A DNA stretch of 64,000 bases from Maritimibacter sp. DP1N21-5 (GCF_019218295.1 NZ_JAHUZF010000006.1:496001-560000); one strand, 5' to 3'; numbered from the stretch's first letter, positions 43,365 through 52,258 are shown. Numbers and translations: made by a program. The notes: generated by a model from the letters alone, not told the origin.

Positions 43365-43952
43365 ATGAAGACACCGATGACGCAGGGGGGAAGCAACCGG
43401 CCCGACGCGCAGCTCTTTTCCGAGCAGACACGCTGGATGCTCGCGATCCGGGACCAGCGCGACAAGGTGGCTTTCGGGCTTCTGTTCGATCACTTCGCGC
43501 CGCGCCTGAAGGGCTTCGTGATCCGGGCCGGGGCGAAACCGGCACAGGCCGAGGACATCGTGCAGGACGTCATGCTCTCGGTCTGGCGCAAGGCGCATCT
43601 TTTCGATCCCGCCCGCGCGCAGGTGTCGAGCTGGATCTACCAGATCGCCCGCAACCGCAACATCGACATGGCACGGCGCAATCGCCCGCTGCCGGAAGCG
43701 CTCGTGGCCGAAGAGCCCGAGCATGAACCCGACGCCGGTCAGGTGATGGCGCTGGAACAGGAAGCGGACGTCTTGCGCGCCGCTCTTGACCGGCTCAACC
43801 CGGACCAGCGCGACATAATCGAGCGCGCCTATCTTGGCGAGCTGACACATAGCGACATAGCTGAGGCCACCGGGCTTCCGCTCGGAACGATCAAGTCCCG
43901 CATCCGGCTGGGGCTCGACCGACTCCGGCACGAACTGAAGGACTTGCGATAG
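43365..43952 (+). CDS. rpoE: RNA polymerase sigma factor RpoE (group IV, ChrR-controlled)
   Basis: About 195 residues with region 2 (FGLLFDHFAPRLKGFVIR, EDIVQDVMLSVWRKAHLFDP, SSWIYQIARNRNIDMARR) and region 4 (LDRLNPDQRDIIERAYLGELTHSDIAEATGLPLGTIKSRIRLGLDRLRHEL). Together with the chrR gene two bases downstream it identifies the singlet-oxygen-responsive ECF sigma. The start is uncertain: ATG at 43365 or 43377 gives a normal-length N-terminus and a ~135-base leader; an in-frame ATG at 43227 coincides with the predicted transcription start and would add 46 unusual residues. Confidence 0.9.
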   Translation: MKTPMTQGGSNRPDAQLFSEQTRWMLAIRDQRDKVAFGLLFDHFAPRLKGFVIRAGAKPAQAEDIVQDVMLSVWRKAHLFDPARAQVSSWIYQIARNRNIDMARRNRPLPEALVAEEPEHEPDAGQVMALEQEADVLRAALDRLNPDQRDIIERAYLGELTHSDIAEATGLPLGTIKSRIRLGLDRLRHELKDLR

Positions 43953-43959
43953 GATGACG

Positions 43960-44604
43960 ATGAACGTCACGCACCATATTTCCGACGCCGTGATGGCGGC
44001 CTATGCGACGGGTTCGCTGTCGCAAGCGTTTTCGCTTGTCGTGGCGACGCATGTGTCGATGTGCGACGACTGTCGCGCCGCGCTCGAGGCGCATGAAGCA
44101 GCGGGAGGCGTCGTGCTCGACGGGATCGGGGAGACCGCCCTGACCGGCAATCTGCGCGCCCGGGTGATGGCAGCGCTCGACGACCCGGCGGAGCGGTTCG
44201 ACATGGAAGCGCCGGCGATCGATGCCTTCGACGTCTATCCCGCCCCGGTGGCGCAGGCGCTCAGGGGGCAGGGACCCAAGTGGAAACGGCTAGGGGGTGG
44301 CGTGCGCCAATGCATCCTCTCGGCAGACAACGAAGGATCGGCGCGCCTTCTCTATATCCCCGCCGGGCGTCCGGTCCCGGAGCATACCCACGGCGGGCTG
44401 GAATTGACGCTGGTGCTTCAAGGAGGCTTCTCGGATGCAACCGGGCACTTCGGGGTCGGCGACGTCGAACAGGCGGACGGGGATCTCGAGCATATTCCGA
44501 CGGCGGATGAAGGCGTGGACTGCATCTGTCTCGCCGCCACCGACGCGCCCCTGCGGTTCCATGGGCTGGTGCCCCGGATCCTGCAGCCCTTCTTCGCGAT
44601 CTGA
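43960..44604 (+). CDS. chrR: Zinc-binding anti-sigma factor ChrR
   Basis: A 214-residue protein. The anti-sigma domain has zinc ligands His6, His31, Cys35 and Cys38 (MNVTHHIS, ATHVSMCDDC), at exactly the R. sphaeroides ChrR positions if translation starts at the ATG at 43960. The C-terminal cupin keeps His142, His144, Glu148 and His178, each offset by one from the known ligands. ChrR holds RpoE inactive until singlet oxygen or organic peroxide triggers its loss. An ATG at 43954 would add two residues; AGGA five bases before 43960 favours the second. Confidence 0.93.
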   Translation: MNVTHHISDAVMAAYATGSLSQAFSLVVATHVSMCDDCRAALEAHEAAGGVVLDGIGETALTGNLRARVMAALDDPAERFDMEAPAIDAFDVYPAPVAQALRGQGPKWKRLGGGVRQCILSADNEGSARLLYIPAGRPVPEHTHGGLELTLVLQGGFSDATGHFGVGDVEQADGDLEHIPTADEGVDCICLAATDAPLRFHGLVPRILQPFFAI

Positions 44605-44783
44605 CCGGCTGCGACATAGCCTCGCAGGGGTTTCGCGGGTTACGTAGAAACACGTAGCGCGCCCTTATTTTGCGCAGGATATCCGCGATTTAACCCTCAC
44701 TGCGGGCGTTTTTCGGTTTGAAATAGCCAGTTCAAAAGGTATGACGGACAAAGGTTGCGCGCACTGCGCGCGTTTCCGATAAA

Positions 44784-44800
44784 AATGACAAGACGTCATT
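44784..44800. promoter_or_regulatory. Perfect inverted repeat before the TRAP ribosome binding site
   Basis: AATGAC-AAGAC-GTCATT lies just upstream of the GGAGGAGG binding site (44804-44811) of dctP, within a 212-base gap that otherwise shows no clear promoter. It could be an operator for a TRAP regulator or a short leader hairpin. No regulator gene is adjacent. Confidence 0.5.
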
Positions 44801-44816
44801 CCTGGAGGAGGATTAT

Positions 44817-45902
44817 ATGGAACGTCGGAAGTTTCTGAAGGGTGCCGCAATCGGCGCCGCTGGGTCTGCGCTTGCCGCTCCGGCCATCGCTCAGGGTGCC
44901 AAGACCATGACCATCGTGTCGACCTGGCCCCGTGACATGCCGGGTCTGGGCGTCTCGGCCCAGCGTCTCGCAGCACGGATCACCGAACTGTCGGAAGGCG
45001 CCATTCAGACCGAATACTACGCCGCTGGCGAACGTGTGGGCGCGCTGGACGTGTTCGACGAAGTCGCGAACGGCAACTCGCAGGCTTACATCGGTGCCGA
45101 CTACTACTGGACCGGCAAGCACCCGGGTCTCGCCTATTTCACCGCCGTTCCCTTCGGCATGACCTTTGCCGAGATCAACGCCTGGTGCGCCTTCGGTGAA
45201 GGCCGCGCGCTGTGGGACGAGCTTCAGGACCAGTTCGGCCTCTACGGGATCCCGGCCGGCAACACCGGCACCCAGGCCGGCGGCTGGTTCAACAAGGAAA
45301 TCGAAAGCGCCGACGACCTCAAGGGTCTGAAGATGCGTATTCCGGGCCAGGGCGGTCAGGTCATGTCCAAGCTCGGCGCCTCGACCGTGTCGCTGCCGGG
45401 CGGCCAGATCTATGAAAACCTCGTCTCCGGTTCGATCGACGCGACCGAGTGGGTGGGTCCGTACAACGACTACTTCATGAAATTCTACGAAGCAGCCAAG
45501 TACTACTACACCGGCGGCATGCACGAGCCTGGCGCCCAGCTTTCGCTCACCTCGAACAAGTCGTGGTGGTCGTCGCTGACCGACACCGAGCGCGCCATCA
45601 TCTCGGCCGCCGCCGCCGAAGAGAACGCCGCTTCCTACTATGAAGCCGTCGCGCTCAACGGTGAATACCTGCAGAGACTGCAGGACGAACAAGGCGTCGA
45701 AGTCCGCTCGTTCAACGAAGACGTGTGGGACGCCATGGGCGAAGCCGCGATGGAAGTCTTCGAAGAAGCTGCCGCCTTCGACGATCTGGCCTCCCGCATC
45801 AACGACTCGATGCAAAAGGCCATGCGCCAGTATGGCCGCGGTGTCGCGCTCTTCGAAGGCCAGTTCGTCGAGAACCGCAACCGCATCTTCGACATCGGCT
45901 GA
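44817..45902 (+). CDS. TRAP transporter substrate-binding protein (DctP/TakP type)
   Basis: A 361-residue periplasmic protein with a Tat-type signal (MERRKFLKGAAIGAAG, twin Arg then AAPAIAQG cleavage). It has family segments PAGNTGTQAGGWFNKEI, LKGLKMRIPGQGGQVMSKLG and IDATEWVGPYNDYFMKFYEAAKYYY, close in pattern to the R. sphaeroides alpha-keto acid binder TakP. The substrate is probably a carboxylate, 2-oxoacid or lactate-like compound. It is first in a dctP-Q-M set and separated from dctQ by a terminator, which would give more of this subunit than of the membrane parts. Confidence 0.9.
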   Translation: MERRKFLKGAAIGAAGSALAAPAIAQGAKTMTIVSTWPRDMPGLGVSAQRLAARITELSEGAIQTEYYAAGERVGALDVFDEVANGNSQAYIGADYYWTGKHPGLAYFTAVPFGMTFAEINAWCAFGEGRALWDELQDQFGLYGIPAGNTGTQAGGWFNKEIESADDLKGLKMRIPGQGGQVMSKLGASTVSLPGGQIYENLVSGSIDATEWVGPYNDYFMKFYEAAKYYYTGGMHEPGAQLSLTSNKSWWSSLTDTERAIISAAAAEENAASYYEAVALNGEYLQRLQDEQGVEVRSFNEDVWDAMGEAAMEVFEEAAAFDDLASRINDSMQKAMRQYGRGVALFEGQFVENRNRIFDIG

Positions 45903-45951
45903 TGGTGCCGCGCAGGGTGGCCTCTCGCATGTCACCCTGCGTCCAAAATTG

Positions 45952-45979
45952 AAAAGCGGGGCTGCGGTCCCGCTTTTTT
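45952..45979 (+). terminator. Terminator/attenuator between TRAP dctP and dctQ
   Basis: AAAAGCGGG (45952-45960) pairs with CCCGCTTTT (45969-45977), loop GCTGCGGT, followed by further T. A second hairpin CGCAGGGTG/CACCCTGCG (45911-45919, 45933-45941) precedes it. Partial termination here fits the usual excess of binding protein over permease. Confidence 0.75.
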
Positions 45980-46026
45980 CTGATACATGCACACATCACG
46001 GATTCGCAGTATTCGGGGGAGGGGCC

Positions 46027-47025
46027 ATGACTGAGGTCTTCGATCACACCGAGATTCCGCTGCACGGGAAACCCGCCATTCTCCAGCGTCTTTTCGGCTG
46101 GATCATGCTGGGCGTTCTCGCGGCGTTTCTCGTCAACAATGTTCTCGTCGTCTATTTTGGCTTCCCCGGCACGGCCACCGTCACCGCCGAGGGCGGTGTT
46201 CTGGCCATGGTGCAGGCCGCACTCTACGCGGTCGGGATCGCCATCGCCGCGGTCTTTGTCCTGATAACGCAGGACCGCTCGATCCGCTGGGACGCGCATC
46301 GCATCCACATGTTCAACGTCTACCTGATCCGGGCGCTCTTCTGGTCCGTGTTCTTCGTGGGGGTCGTCGATGCCGTCATCGCCTTTGCCCGGGTCGAGGA
46401 TTTCTTCACCCCGCACTTAGGACAGGACACCGCCCGCGCGCTCGCCCGCGCCAATTGGGTCGGCCCCTATATCCACGCACCCCTCGTCGTGCTGGCCTTC
46501 ATCGTAGCGCTCTTCACGCGCACGCTGGGCTTCACTTGGCTCGCGCTCCTCATCGTCACCGCCGAGCTGCTCATCGTGGTGAGCCGATTCCTCTTCTCCT
46601 ACGAACAGGCGCTCATGGGCGACCTCGTGCGCTACTGGTATGCTGCGCTCTTCCTCTTCGCGTCGGCCTATACGCTTTTTGACGAAGGACATGTGCGGGT
46701 GGACATCCTCTATGCGGGCATGGGACGCACGCGAAAAGGGCTCTTCAACGCTTTCGGAACCATCCTGCTGGGGATGACGACGGTCTGGGTGATCCTCGCC
46801 GTCGGCTTCGGCGGCAGGCAGTCGATCATCAATGCGCCGCTCGCCAACTTCGAGGTAAGCCAGGCCGGACCTTTCGGCATGTTCGTGAAATACCAGATGG
46901 CGCTTTTCATCGGACTTTTCGGGATCACCATGCTCATCCAGTTCGTGAGCTACTTCTTCGACGCCGTCGCCGATGCGCGCGACGAACCGGGCCACCGTGA
47001 ACCGGCCCCATCCGACGCGCATTAA
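46027..47025 (+). CDS. TRAP transporter small permease (DctQ type), long form
   Basis: A 332-residue membrane protein, considerably longer than the ~160-220 residues usual for DctQ. It begins with a soluble N-terminus (MTEVFDHTEIPLHGKP) and shows about seven hydrophobic segments, including FVNNVLVVYFGF, ELLIVVSRFLFSYEQ, and FDEGHVRVDILYAGM; the last resembles the DctQ core motif for helix 3. The extra helices lie at the N-terminal side. It starts 124 bases after dctP and ends 15 bases before the large subunit. Confidence 0.82.
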   Translation: MTEVFDHTEIPLHGKPAILQRLFGWIMLGVLAAFLVNNVLVVYFGFPGTATVTAEGGVLAMVQAALYAVGIAIAAVFVLITQDRSIRWDAHRIHMFNVYLIRALFWSVFFVGVVDAVIAFARVEDFFTPHLGQDTARALARANWVGPYIHAPLVVLAFIVALFTRTLGFTWLALLIVTAELLIVVSRFLFSYEQALMGDLVRYWYAALFLFASAYTLFDEGHVRVDILYAGMGRTRKGLFNAFGTILLGMTTVWVILAVGFGGRQSIINAPLANFEVSQAGPFGMFVKYQMALFIGLFGITMLIQFVSYFFDAVADARDEPGHREPAPSDAH

Positions 47026-47040
47026 GGGGGCGCCTGACCT

Positions 47041-49698
47041 ATGGAACTGTTTTTCCTTCTGCTGCTTATCGGCATCATGGCCGCAGCGCTGGGCTCGGGC
47101 TACCCCGTCGCCTTCGCGCTGCCGGGCGCCGCGATCATCACCATCGGGCTTGCCGCGCTGGCAGGATATCTGGGCGCAGGATCTACCGACGCCTACTTCC
47201 ACTCGGGCGGACCGCAGCAATGGCTGACGGCGGGGGTGACGAACCTCCGAGGGGTCTATTGGGAGGTCGAGAGGGATACGCTCATCGCCATCCCGCTCTT
47301 CATCTTCATGGGCATCATGCTCCAGCGCTCGAAGATCGCCGAGGACCTTCTGGTCACCATGGCGCAGCTTTTCGGTCCTGTGCCCGGCGGTCTGGGCATC
47401 TCGGTCGTTTTCGTGGGTGCGCTTCTGGCCGCCACGACGGGGATCGTCGGCGCGACCGTGGTCGCGATGGGCATGATCTCTCTCCCCGCAATGCTGCGCT
47501 CGAACTACTCGACGCCGCTCGCCACCGGGACCATCGCGGCCTCGGGCACGCTGGGTCAGATCATCCCGCCCTCGATCGTGCTCATCATCCTCGCCGACCA
47601 GTTGGCCTCTGCCGCCGATCAGGCGTCGAACCTGCGCAAGTCGCTTTACACCGAGGCGACCGGCGACCTGCAGATGCCGTCGCTCTTCGACGTGTCCGGC
47701 ACCTCGGCGGGCGAGATGTTCCTGGGCGCACTGGTGCCGGGCCTGCTGCTCGTCGCGATCTACATGATCTATATCCTCGTCTTCGCGGTGATCCGGCCCA
47801 AGGCCGCGCCCGCCGTGCATGACAAGACCCAGAAATGGGACCTCGCCTTCTGGGGCAGCGTGTTCCTGTCGCTCGTGCCGCCGCTCGCGCTCATCTTCCT
47901 CGTGCTCGGTTCGATCATCGGCGGCATCGCCACCGTGAACCAGGCCGGTGCCATCGGTGCGGCCGGTGCGCTCATCATGGCGTCCTACCGCCTGCCGAAA
48001 CCGGGGACCCGGGCGCTCTTCGGTCCGGCTCTGGTCGCAATCCTCGCGCTGGTGCTCGTGGGTGTGGCCCTGTCGTTCTTCGAGATGAACGTGAAGTCCA
48101 TCGACACGCCGCAGGACATGCTCGGCATCGCCATCGGCGCTTTCGCCACCGTGCTCCTCATCATCTCTCTGGCTTGGGCCGCGCTTCGCGCGATCCGGAT
48201 CGAGGACACGCTTCAAGGCGTAATGCTGGAAACTGCGAAGACCACCTCGCTCGTCTTCATCATCCTTCTGGGCGCGGCGATGCTGACCGCCGCTTTCCGT
48301 GGCTTCGGCGGCGAAGAGTTGGTGCGCGAGTTCCTCAATGGCATGCCGGGCGGGTTCTGGACCCAGTTCTTCATCGTCATGGCGGTGATCTTCGTCCTCG
48401 GCTTCTTCCTCGACTTCATCGAGATCGCCGTTGTCGTGGTGCCGATTGTGGCGCCGATCCTTCTGTCCGACCCCGGCGCGAACGTTACCGCCGTCTGGCT
48501 TGGCGTGATGATCGGTCTCAACCTGCAAACGAGCTTCCTGACACCACCCTTCGGCTTCGCACTCTTCTACCTGAGGGGCGTGGCGCCGGCCGTGGTGCGC
48601 ACGATGCAGATCTACAAGGGCGTCGTGCCCTTCATCGGGTTGCAGCTTCTTGCGCTGGTCATCGTGGGGACCTATCCGCCCCTCGTGAACTACCTGCCGA
48701 ACCGGTCGAGCTTCCTGTCGGAAACCGCACCGCCGCCGCGTAACCCGAAACTGCAACTCTGCATCGAGGATTACGTCGGCGCCGAACTGGCCCGCGATCC
48801 CTCGACCTCGCAGGCCATCGAAGCCGCGCGTGCGCTCGATCTGTCGGTCTTGCCCGAGGATATGGCCGAGGACTTCGCCGACGGTGTGACCGCAGCGGAA
48901 GAGGCCGTCGCCGGCATGGCGGAGATCAAGGAAACCGACGACGCCGTGCTGGCGGCTGCGGTCGCCTATCGACCGGTCCAGACCCAGGTGCGGTCTCTCG
49001 AAAAGCAGATCCGCCGGATCGTCGAGGAACGTGACGTGAAAACGACGACGATCGGTCGCCTGCGCGGCGAGTCGTTCGAAGATCGCCGTGCGGAATTGCA
49101 GGCCGAGGTCGACGCGCTCGATGCCGAGATCGCTGCGCTCGAGACCCAGATTCCCGAGGACTGGGACGCGACGCACGATACCTTTGCGGAGCTGACCGCC
49201 GCCGAGGAAGACGCGCGCAATGCCTATCGCCGGTCGGCGGACGACGCCTACTCCGGTCCGGCCGAGGTTCTTGCCGTGCTGGAAGCGAGCGACGCCTTCT
49301 TTGCGCTCGAGGAACCTCTGCGCGGATTGCAAGGTCTCATGGAGAACGGGCAGGGCGAAGCCGACGCCGCAACCGTCGAGGAGGTCGAAGGCCTGATCGG
49401 TGAAGTGGAAGGCGCGGGCGATGTTCGCTCGGCGCTCGCCAAGGCCCGTCGCGAGCTTGACGAGGACGAGGTGGACCGCGAGGCCGTGATGGAAAACTAC
49501 GCCGATGCGCTCGCCGAGTATGAAGCGCAGAAAGCGTGGCGGACGGAGGCGGCCGAGGTGCTGCCCGGGGTGCGCGCCTTCGTCACCACCGTGCGCGACA
49601 CCTTCGGCATTCGCCAGCAGGACCGCTTCACCCGCGAACAGGCGCTCGCCATGGCGCGCTGCGCGGCGGAACACCGGGACGTGTCCCTCAACTTCTGA
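47041..49698 (+). CDS. TRAP transporter large permease (DctM type) with long C-terminal coiled-coil extension
   Basis: An 885-residue protein. Residues ~1-555 are the DctM membrane domain, recognised by SGYPVAFALPGAAI, LIAIPLFIFMGIMLQRSKIAEDLL, ATTGIVGATVVAMGMISLPAML, SGTLGQIIPPSIVLIILADQ, and FLDFIEIAVVVVPIVAP. A normal DctM has ~430 residues. The remaining ~330 residues are soluble and acidic, with heptad-like segments (SLEKQIRRIVEERD, LQAEVDALDAEIAALETQI, LAKARRELDEDEVDREAV) and no recognised enzyme domain. The tail could be cytoplasmic or periplasmic. Codon use does not change at the join, so it looks like a natural fusion. Confidence 0.88.
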   Translation: MELFFLLLLIGIMAAALGSGYPVAFALPGAAIITIGLAALAGYLGAGSTDAYFHSGGPQQWLTAGVTNLRGVYWEVERDTLIAIPLFIFMGIMLQRSKIAEDLLVTMAQLFGPVPGGLGISVVFVGALLAATTGIVGATVVAMGMISLPAMLRSNYSTPLATGTIAASGTLGQIIPPSIVLIILADQLASAADQASNLRKSLYTEATGDLQMPSLFDVSGTSAGEMFLGALVPGLLLVAIYMIYILVFAVIRPKAAPAVHDKTQKWDLAFWGSVFLSLVPPLALIFLVLGSIIGGIATVNQAGAIGAAGALIMASYRLPKPGTRALFGPALVAILALVLVGVALSFFEMNVKSIDTPQDMLGIAIGAFATVLLIISLAWAALRAIRIEDTLQGVMLETAKTTSLVFIILLGAAMLTAAFRGFGGEELVREFLNGMPGGFWTQFFIVMAVIFVLGFFLDFIEIAVVVVPIVAPILLSDPGANVTAVWLGVMIGLNLQTSFLTPPFGFALFYLRGVAPAVVRTMQIYKGVVPFIGLQLLALVIVGTYPPLVNYLPNRSSFLSETAPPPRNPKLQLCIEDYVGAELARDPSTSQAIEAARALDLSVLPEDMAEDFADGVTAAEEAVAGMAEIKETDDAVLAAAVAYRPVQTQVRSLEKQIRRIVEERDVKTTTIGRLRGESFEDRRAELQAEVDALDAEIAALETQIPEDWDATHDTFAELTAAEEDARNAYRRSADDAYSGPAEVLAVLEASDAFFALEEPLRGLQGLMENGQGEADAATVEEVEGLIGEVEGAGDVRSALAKARRELDEDEVDREAVMENYADALAEYEAQKAWRTEAAEVLPGVRAFVTTVRDTFGIRQQDRFTREQALAMARCAAEHRDVSLNF

Positions 49699-49718
49699 GG
49701 TGGCTTGTACCAATCAGG

Positions 49719-49750
49719 AACAGGCGCGGGACGAGATCCCGCGCCTGTTT
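49719..49750 (+). terminator. Terminator of the TRAP operon
   Basis: A perfect 13-bp stem AACAGGCGCGGGA / TCCCGCGCCTGTT with loop CGAGA, 20 bases after the large-subunit stop, followed by TGC. The U tract is short but the stem is among the strongest in the window. Confidence 0.72.
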
Positions 49751-49870
49751 GCATTCCGTGCGGCGGTGGGATTGACCACGTCCCGAAGTGAGAAAAATCC
49801 GCCGCGAAAATATGCCGACGCCACGAAAGTTCAGTTTGACGAACGCGCGGGGCTGACGCAGTCTCGCGCC

Positions 49871-50422
49871 ATGCTGATATTTCTCAATGGCTTCCCGGGA
49901 ACGGGCAAACTCACCATCGGTCAGGCGCTCATGGATCGTCTGGGCGGCAGGCTTCTCGACGTGCACACGCAGATGAACATCGCCTATGCTCTGACCGAGT
50001 TCAAATCTCCTGCCTTCTACGACACCGTGCGCGCGGTCTGGGACATTGCCGACGGGCTGATCACGTCACTGCCTGACGATACGCCGGTCATCCTGACCGA
50101 TGCTCTGCGCGAAGGGTCCGACTGGTCGGCCGAAGCCTGGGCCCGGATCGAACGGCTGGCCGAGGCCCGCGGGCCGCTCTATGTCGTGCATGTCCATTGC
50201 GACCCGGACGAGAACGTGCGCCGGATCGGCTCGGCCGGTCGCGAAGCGATGGCCAAGTCGCGCAAGCGGGCGCTCGCCCTGCAATACCACGAAGAAGGCC
50301 AACTTCTCATGGGGCGGGATGCCGACCGTGTCCTGTCGCTCGACACCACCGAGCTGACCGCCGAGGAATGCGCCGAAGCCATCGCGGACTGGATCGTGAC
50401 GAAAGGGGGACCGGCCCAATAA
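49871..50422 (+). CDS. P-loop kinase-like AAA family protein
   Basis: A 183-residue protein beginning MLIFLNGFPGTGKLTIGQAL, a Walker A loop at residues ~7-16. It continues with DVHTQMNIAYALTEFKSPAFYDTVRAVWDIAD, VILTDALREG and VVHVHCDPDENVRRIG, and a lid-like ALALQYHEEGQLL, a pattern of small nucleoside or antibiotic kinase-like proteins (zeta-toxin/chloramphenicol phosphotransferase type). The substrate is unknown. It lies between the TRAP operon terminator and a convergent DUF1036 gene, in the segment interrupting the dcw cluster. Confidence 0.72.
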   Translation: MLIFLNGFPGTGKLTIGQALMDRLGGRLLDVHTQMNIAYALTEFKSPAFYDTVRAVWDIADGLITSLPDDTPVILTDALREGSDWSAEAWARIERLAEARGPLYVVHVHCDPDENVRRIGSAGREAMAKSRKRALALQYHEEGQLLMGRDADRVLSLDTTELTAEECAEAIADWIVTKGGPAQ

Positions 50423-50441
50423 GCCCGGTTCACCCGTCCGA

Positions 50442-51548
50442 TCAATTCCTGACGAAGGCCAGGGTGTTCCCGCGCCCCGCGTAGATCAGCTCGAAGGCGT
50501 TGTCGTCCACGTAGGACACGAAGAAGCAGCGGTCGTCGAGCCCGTCTGGTGTGACCAATTGGAACGCGACGCCGTCACCGGGTGCATCCGGGCAACCTTG
50601 CATGAACTGCATCATCGCGGGCACGTCCGGGATGCCTTCGTAGACCTCCTCATAGGAGGAGCCGTGAATGACGACTTCGAACTGGCTGTCGTCCGCGGAT
50701 TTCCAGAACCCTTGGAGCGCCGCGCGCTCGCTCTCGAAGCCGTCCGACGCGGTCTCGAAATAGCTTGTCAGCACGATCTCGGCTTCCTTGCCTTCGTAGG
50801 AGGAGAGATCCCCGGTGAAGAGCATGGTCGTGTTCAACTCGCGCGTATTGAGGTCCTCGAGCAGCACGGTGGAGGTGTGGTTGTAACTGGACGCCGTATA
50901 GATCCAGCCATCATGGATGAAGTAACAATTGATCCCTGCGTCGAGCACGTCGCAGTGGCTGAAAAGCCCGGTGATGGTGAAGGGCTCGCCATAGGTGCCG
51001 CCGGGCGCGGTCTCGACTTCGGGCGAAGTGCGCAAGACGTTACGAAGCAGGGCCGCGCCGCCGGTTTCGGTCTGGGCAGACCCGGTGTCACCGCCGCTGC
51101 CGGCCGCGTTTGCCGTGCGGTCCGTGGCCGGTCCGGTGCCGACCTGGGCCGGGTCCTCGGTGGCCGAGAAGGTGACGGTGTGGTCGTCCGCCCCCTCCAT
51201 CGCGATCTCCACGAACTCCTCTCGGTCGTAGCCCCGCGCGTCGCAGTCCGTGTCCCCGACGATGGTGAACTCCTCGTCGATCGTGCAGAACATATAGGCT
51301 TCGTGCTCGAAGGTGATGCCTCGCGCTTCGACCCGGTAATAGTAGTGCGTCTTGGGACCGTCGCCCACGGTGACGCCCTTGCAGTCGCCGGGGTCCACGT
51401 TCCACCACCCCTCCGAGGTCCAGTCCTGCGCGCCCTTGTAGCCCACGGCGACCGAGACGACCTCGTCCGTGTCGTTGCAAAAGCGAAGCTCGGCCAGGGC
51501 GGCGGTCGGTGCGAGACCCAGCGCAGCCAGCAAGTAAAGCGTCTTCAT
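50442..51548 (-). CDS. Exported DUF1036 domain protein
   Basis: A 368-residue secreted protein with signal peptide MKTLYLLAALGLAPTAALA. Residues ~20-125 match DUF1036 (LRFCNDTDEVVSVAVGYKGAQDWTSEGWWNVDPGDC, THYYYRVEARGI, FCTIDEEFTIVGDTDCDARGYDREEFVEI). A low-complexity Ala/Gly/Thr linker (~140-165) leads to a second domain of ~190 residues beginning YGEPFTITGLFSHCDVLDAGINCYF, which I do not recognise. Function of DUF1036 is unknown. Confidence 0.78.
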   Translation of the reverse strand: MKTLYLLAALGLAPTAALAELRFCNDTDEVVSVAVGYKGAQDWTSEGWWNVDPGDCKGVTVGDGPKTHYYYRVEARGITFEHEAYMFCTIDEEFTIVGDTDCDARGYDREEFVEIAMEGADDHTVTFSATEDPAQVGTGPATDRTANAAGSGGDTGSAQTETGGAALLRNVLRTSPEVETAPGGTYGEPFTITGLFSHCDVLDAGINCYFIHDGWIYTASSYNHTSTVLLEDLNTRELNTTMLFTGDLSSYEGKEAEIVLTSYFETASDGFESERAALQGFWKSADDSQFEVVIHGSSYEEVYEGIPDVPAMMQFMQGCPDAPGDGVAFQLVTPDGLDDRCFFVSYVDDNAFELIYAGRGNTLAFVRN

Positions 51549-51735
51549 TCCATCCCCCAAAATTGACAATCCAATGCCTTCCATCCTGCGCCTGACACCG
51601 TTCTTGGGCAAGTCCGGCGTGCGGGACCGGCTGGACGGGGGGCAGGGGAACGCCCCCTTGACCAATTCCCGCCCGCGTCCGAGACTCGGCCACCCGGGAA
51701 AGATCGCCCCGGGGCGCGTTAGGGAGGAACTGATC

Positions 51736-52197
51736 ATGGCCGAGACACAGGTGGCCGCTACACCACGGGTGCGTGAACTGTCGCGCTACGACTTCCCGGA
51801 CCTCCACCGTCTTCTCAGCGCCCTGAGCCGCGACAACCCCGTGCCAGAGGGCCCGACGGGCGAAGCGATCCTTTACGAAATTCTCGCGATGCCCGGCACA
51901 TCGCTCTTCGGCGCGGAATGCGAAGGGCGGATCGTGGCGACCGCGATGCTGTCGATCCTGCCGAACCTTACCTATGGCGGCAGGCCATTGGCCCGGATCG
52001 AGAACGTCGTGACGCTGCCCGATTACCGGGGGCGCGGCTTTGCCTCTGCCGTCATGACCGCCGCCATCGACAAGGCGCGGGCCAAGAACTGCGCTGACAT
52101 TTCGCTGCTCTCGCCCAAGTCGTTCCATGCCGAGGGGTTCTACCGCAAGCTCGGGTTCAAGGACGATACGGTGGGGCTTCATCTTTTCATCGGCTAA
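51736..52197 (+). CDS. GNAT family N-acetyltransferase
   Basis: A 153-residue GNAT domain protein: VRELSRYDFPDLHRLLSALS, ENVVTLPDYRGRGFASAVM (acetyl-CoA pyrophosphate loop R-x-x-G-x-G/A), ISLLSPKSFHAEGFYRKLGF. Start at 51736 follows AGGGAGGAA with seven bases between. Substrate unknown. It is the last gene of the segment that interrupts the dcw cluster, 61 bases before DUF2484. Confidence 0.82.
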   Translation: MAETQVAATPRVRELSRYDFPDLHRLLSALSRDNPVPEGPTGEAILYEILAMPGTSLFGAECEGRIVATAMLSILPNLTYGGRPLARIENVVTLPDYRGRGFASAVMTAAIDKARAKNCADISLLSPKSFHAEGFYRKLGFKDDTVGLHLFIG

Positions 52198-52258
52198 ACG
52201 CCCGAATTTGGCCGCAGGTCCGGCGTAGGGCTGTCGCGACACATGGAAAGGTTGCGAC

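Noticed and set aside
46417..49713. Long minus-strand open frame (over 1,000 codons) opposite the TRAP genes
   Set aside because: It is the complement of dctQ/dctM, kept open by GC-rich codon bias; the His/Arg/Asp-rich product has no family features.
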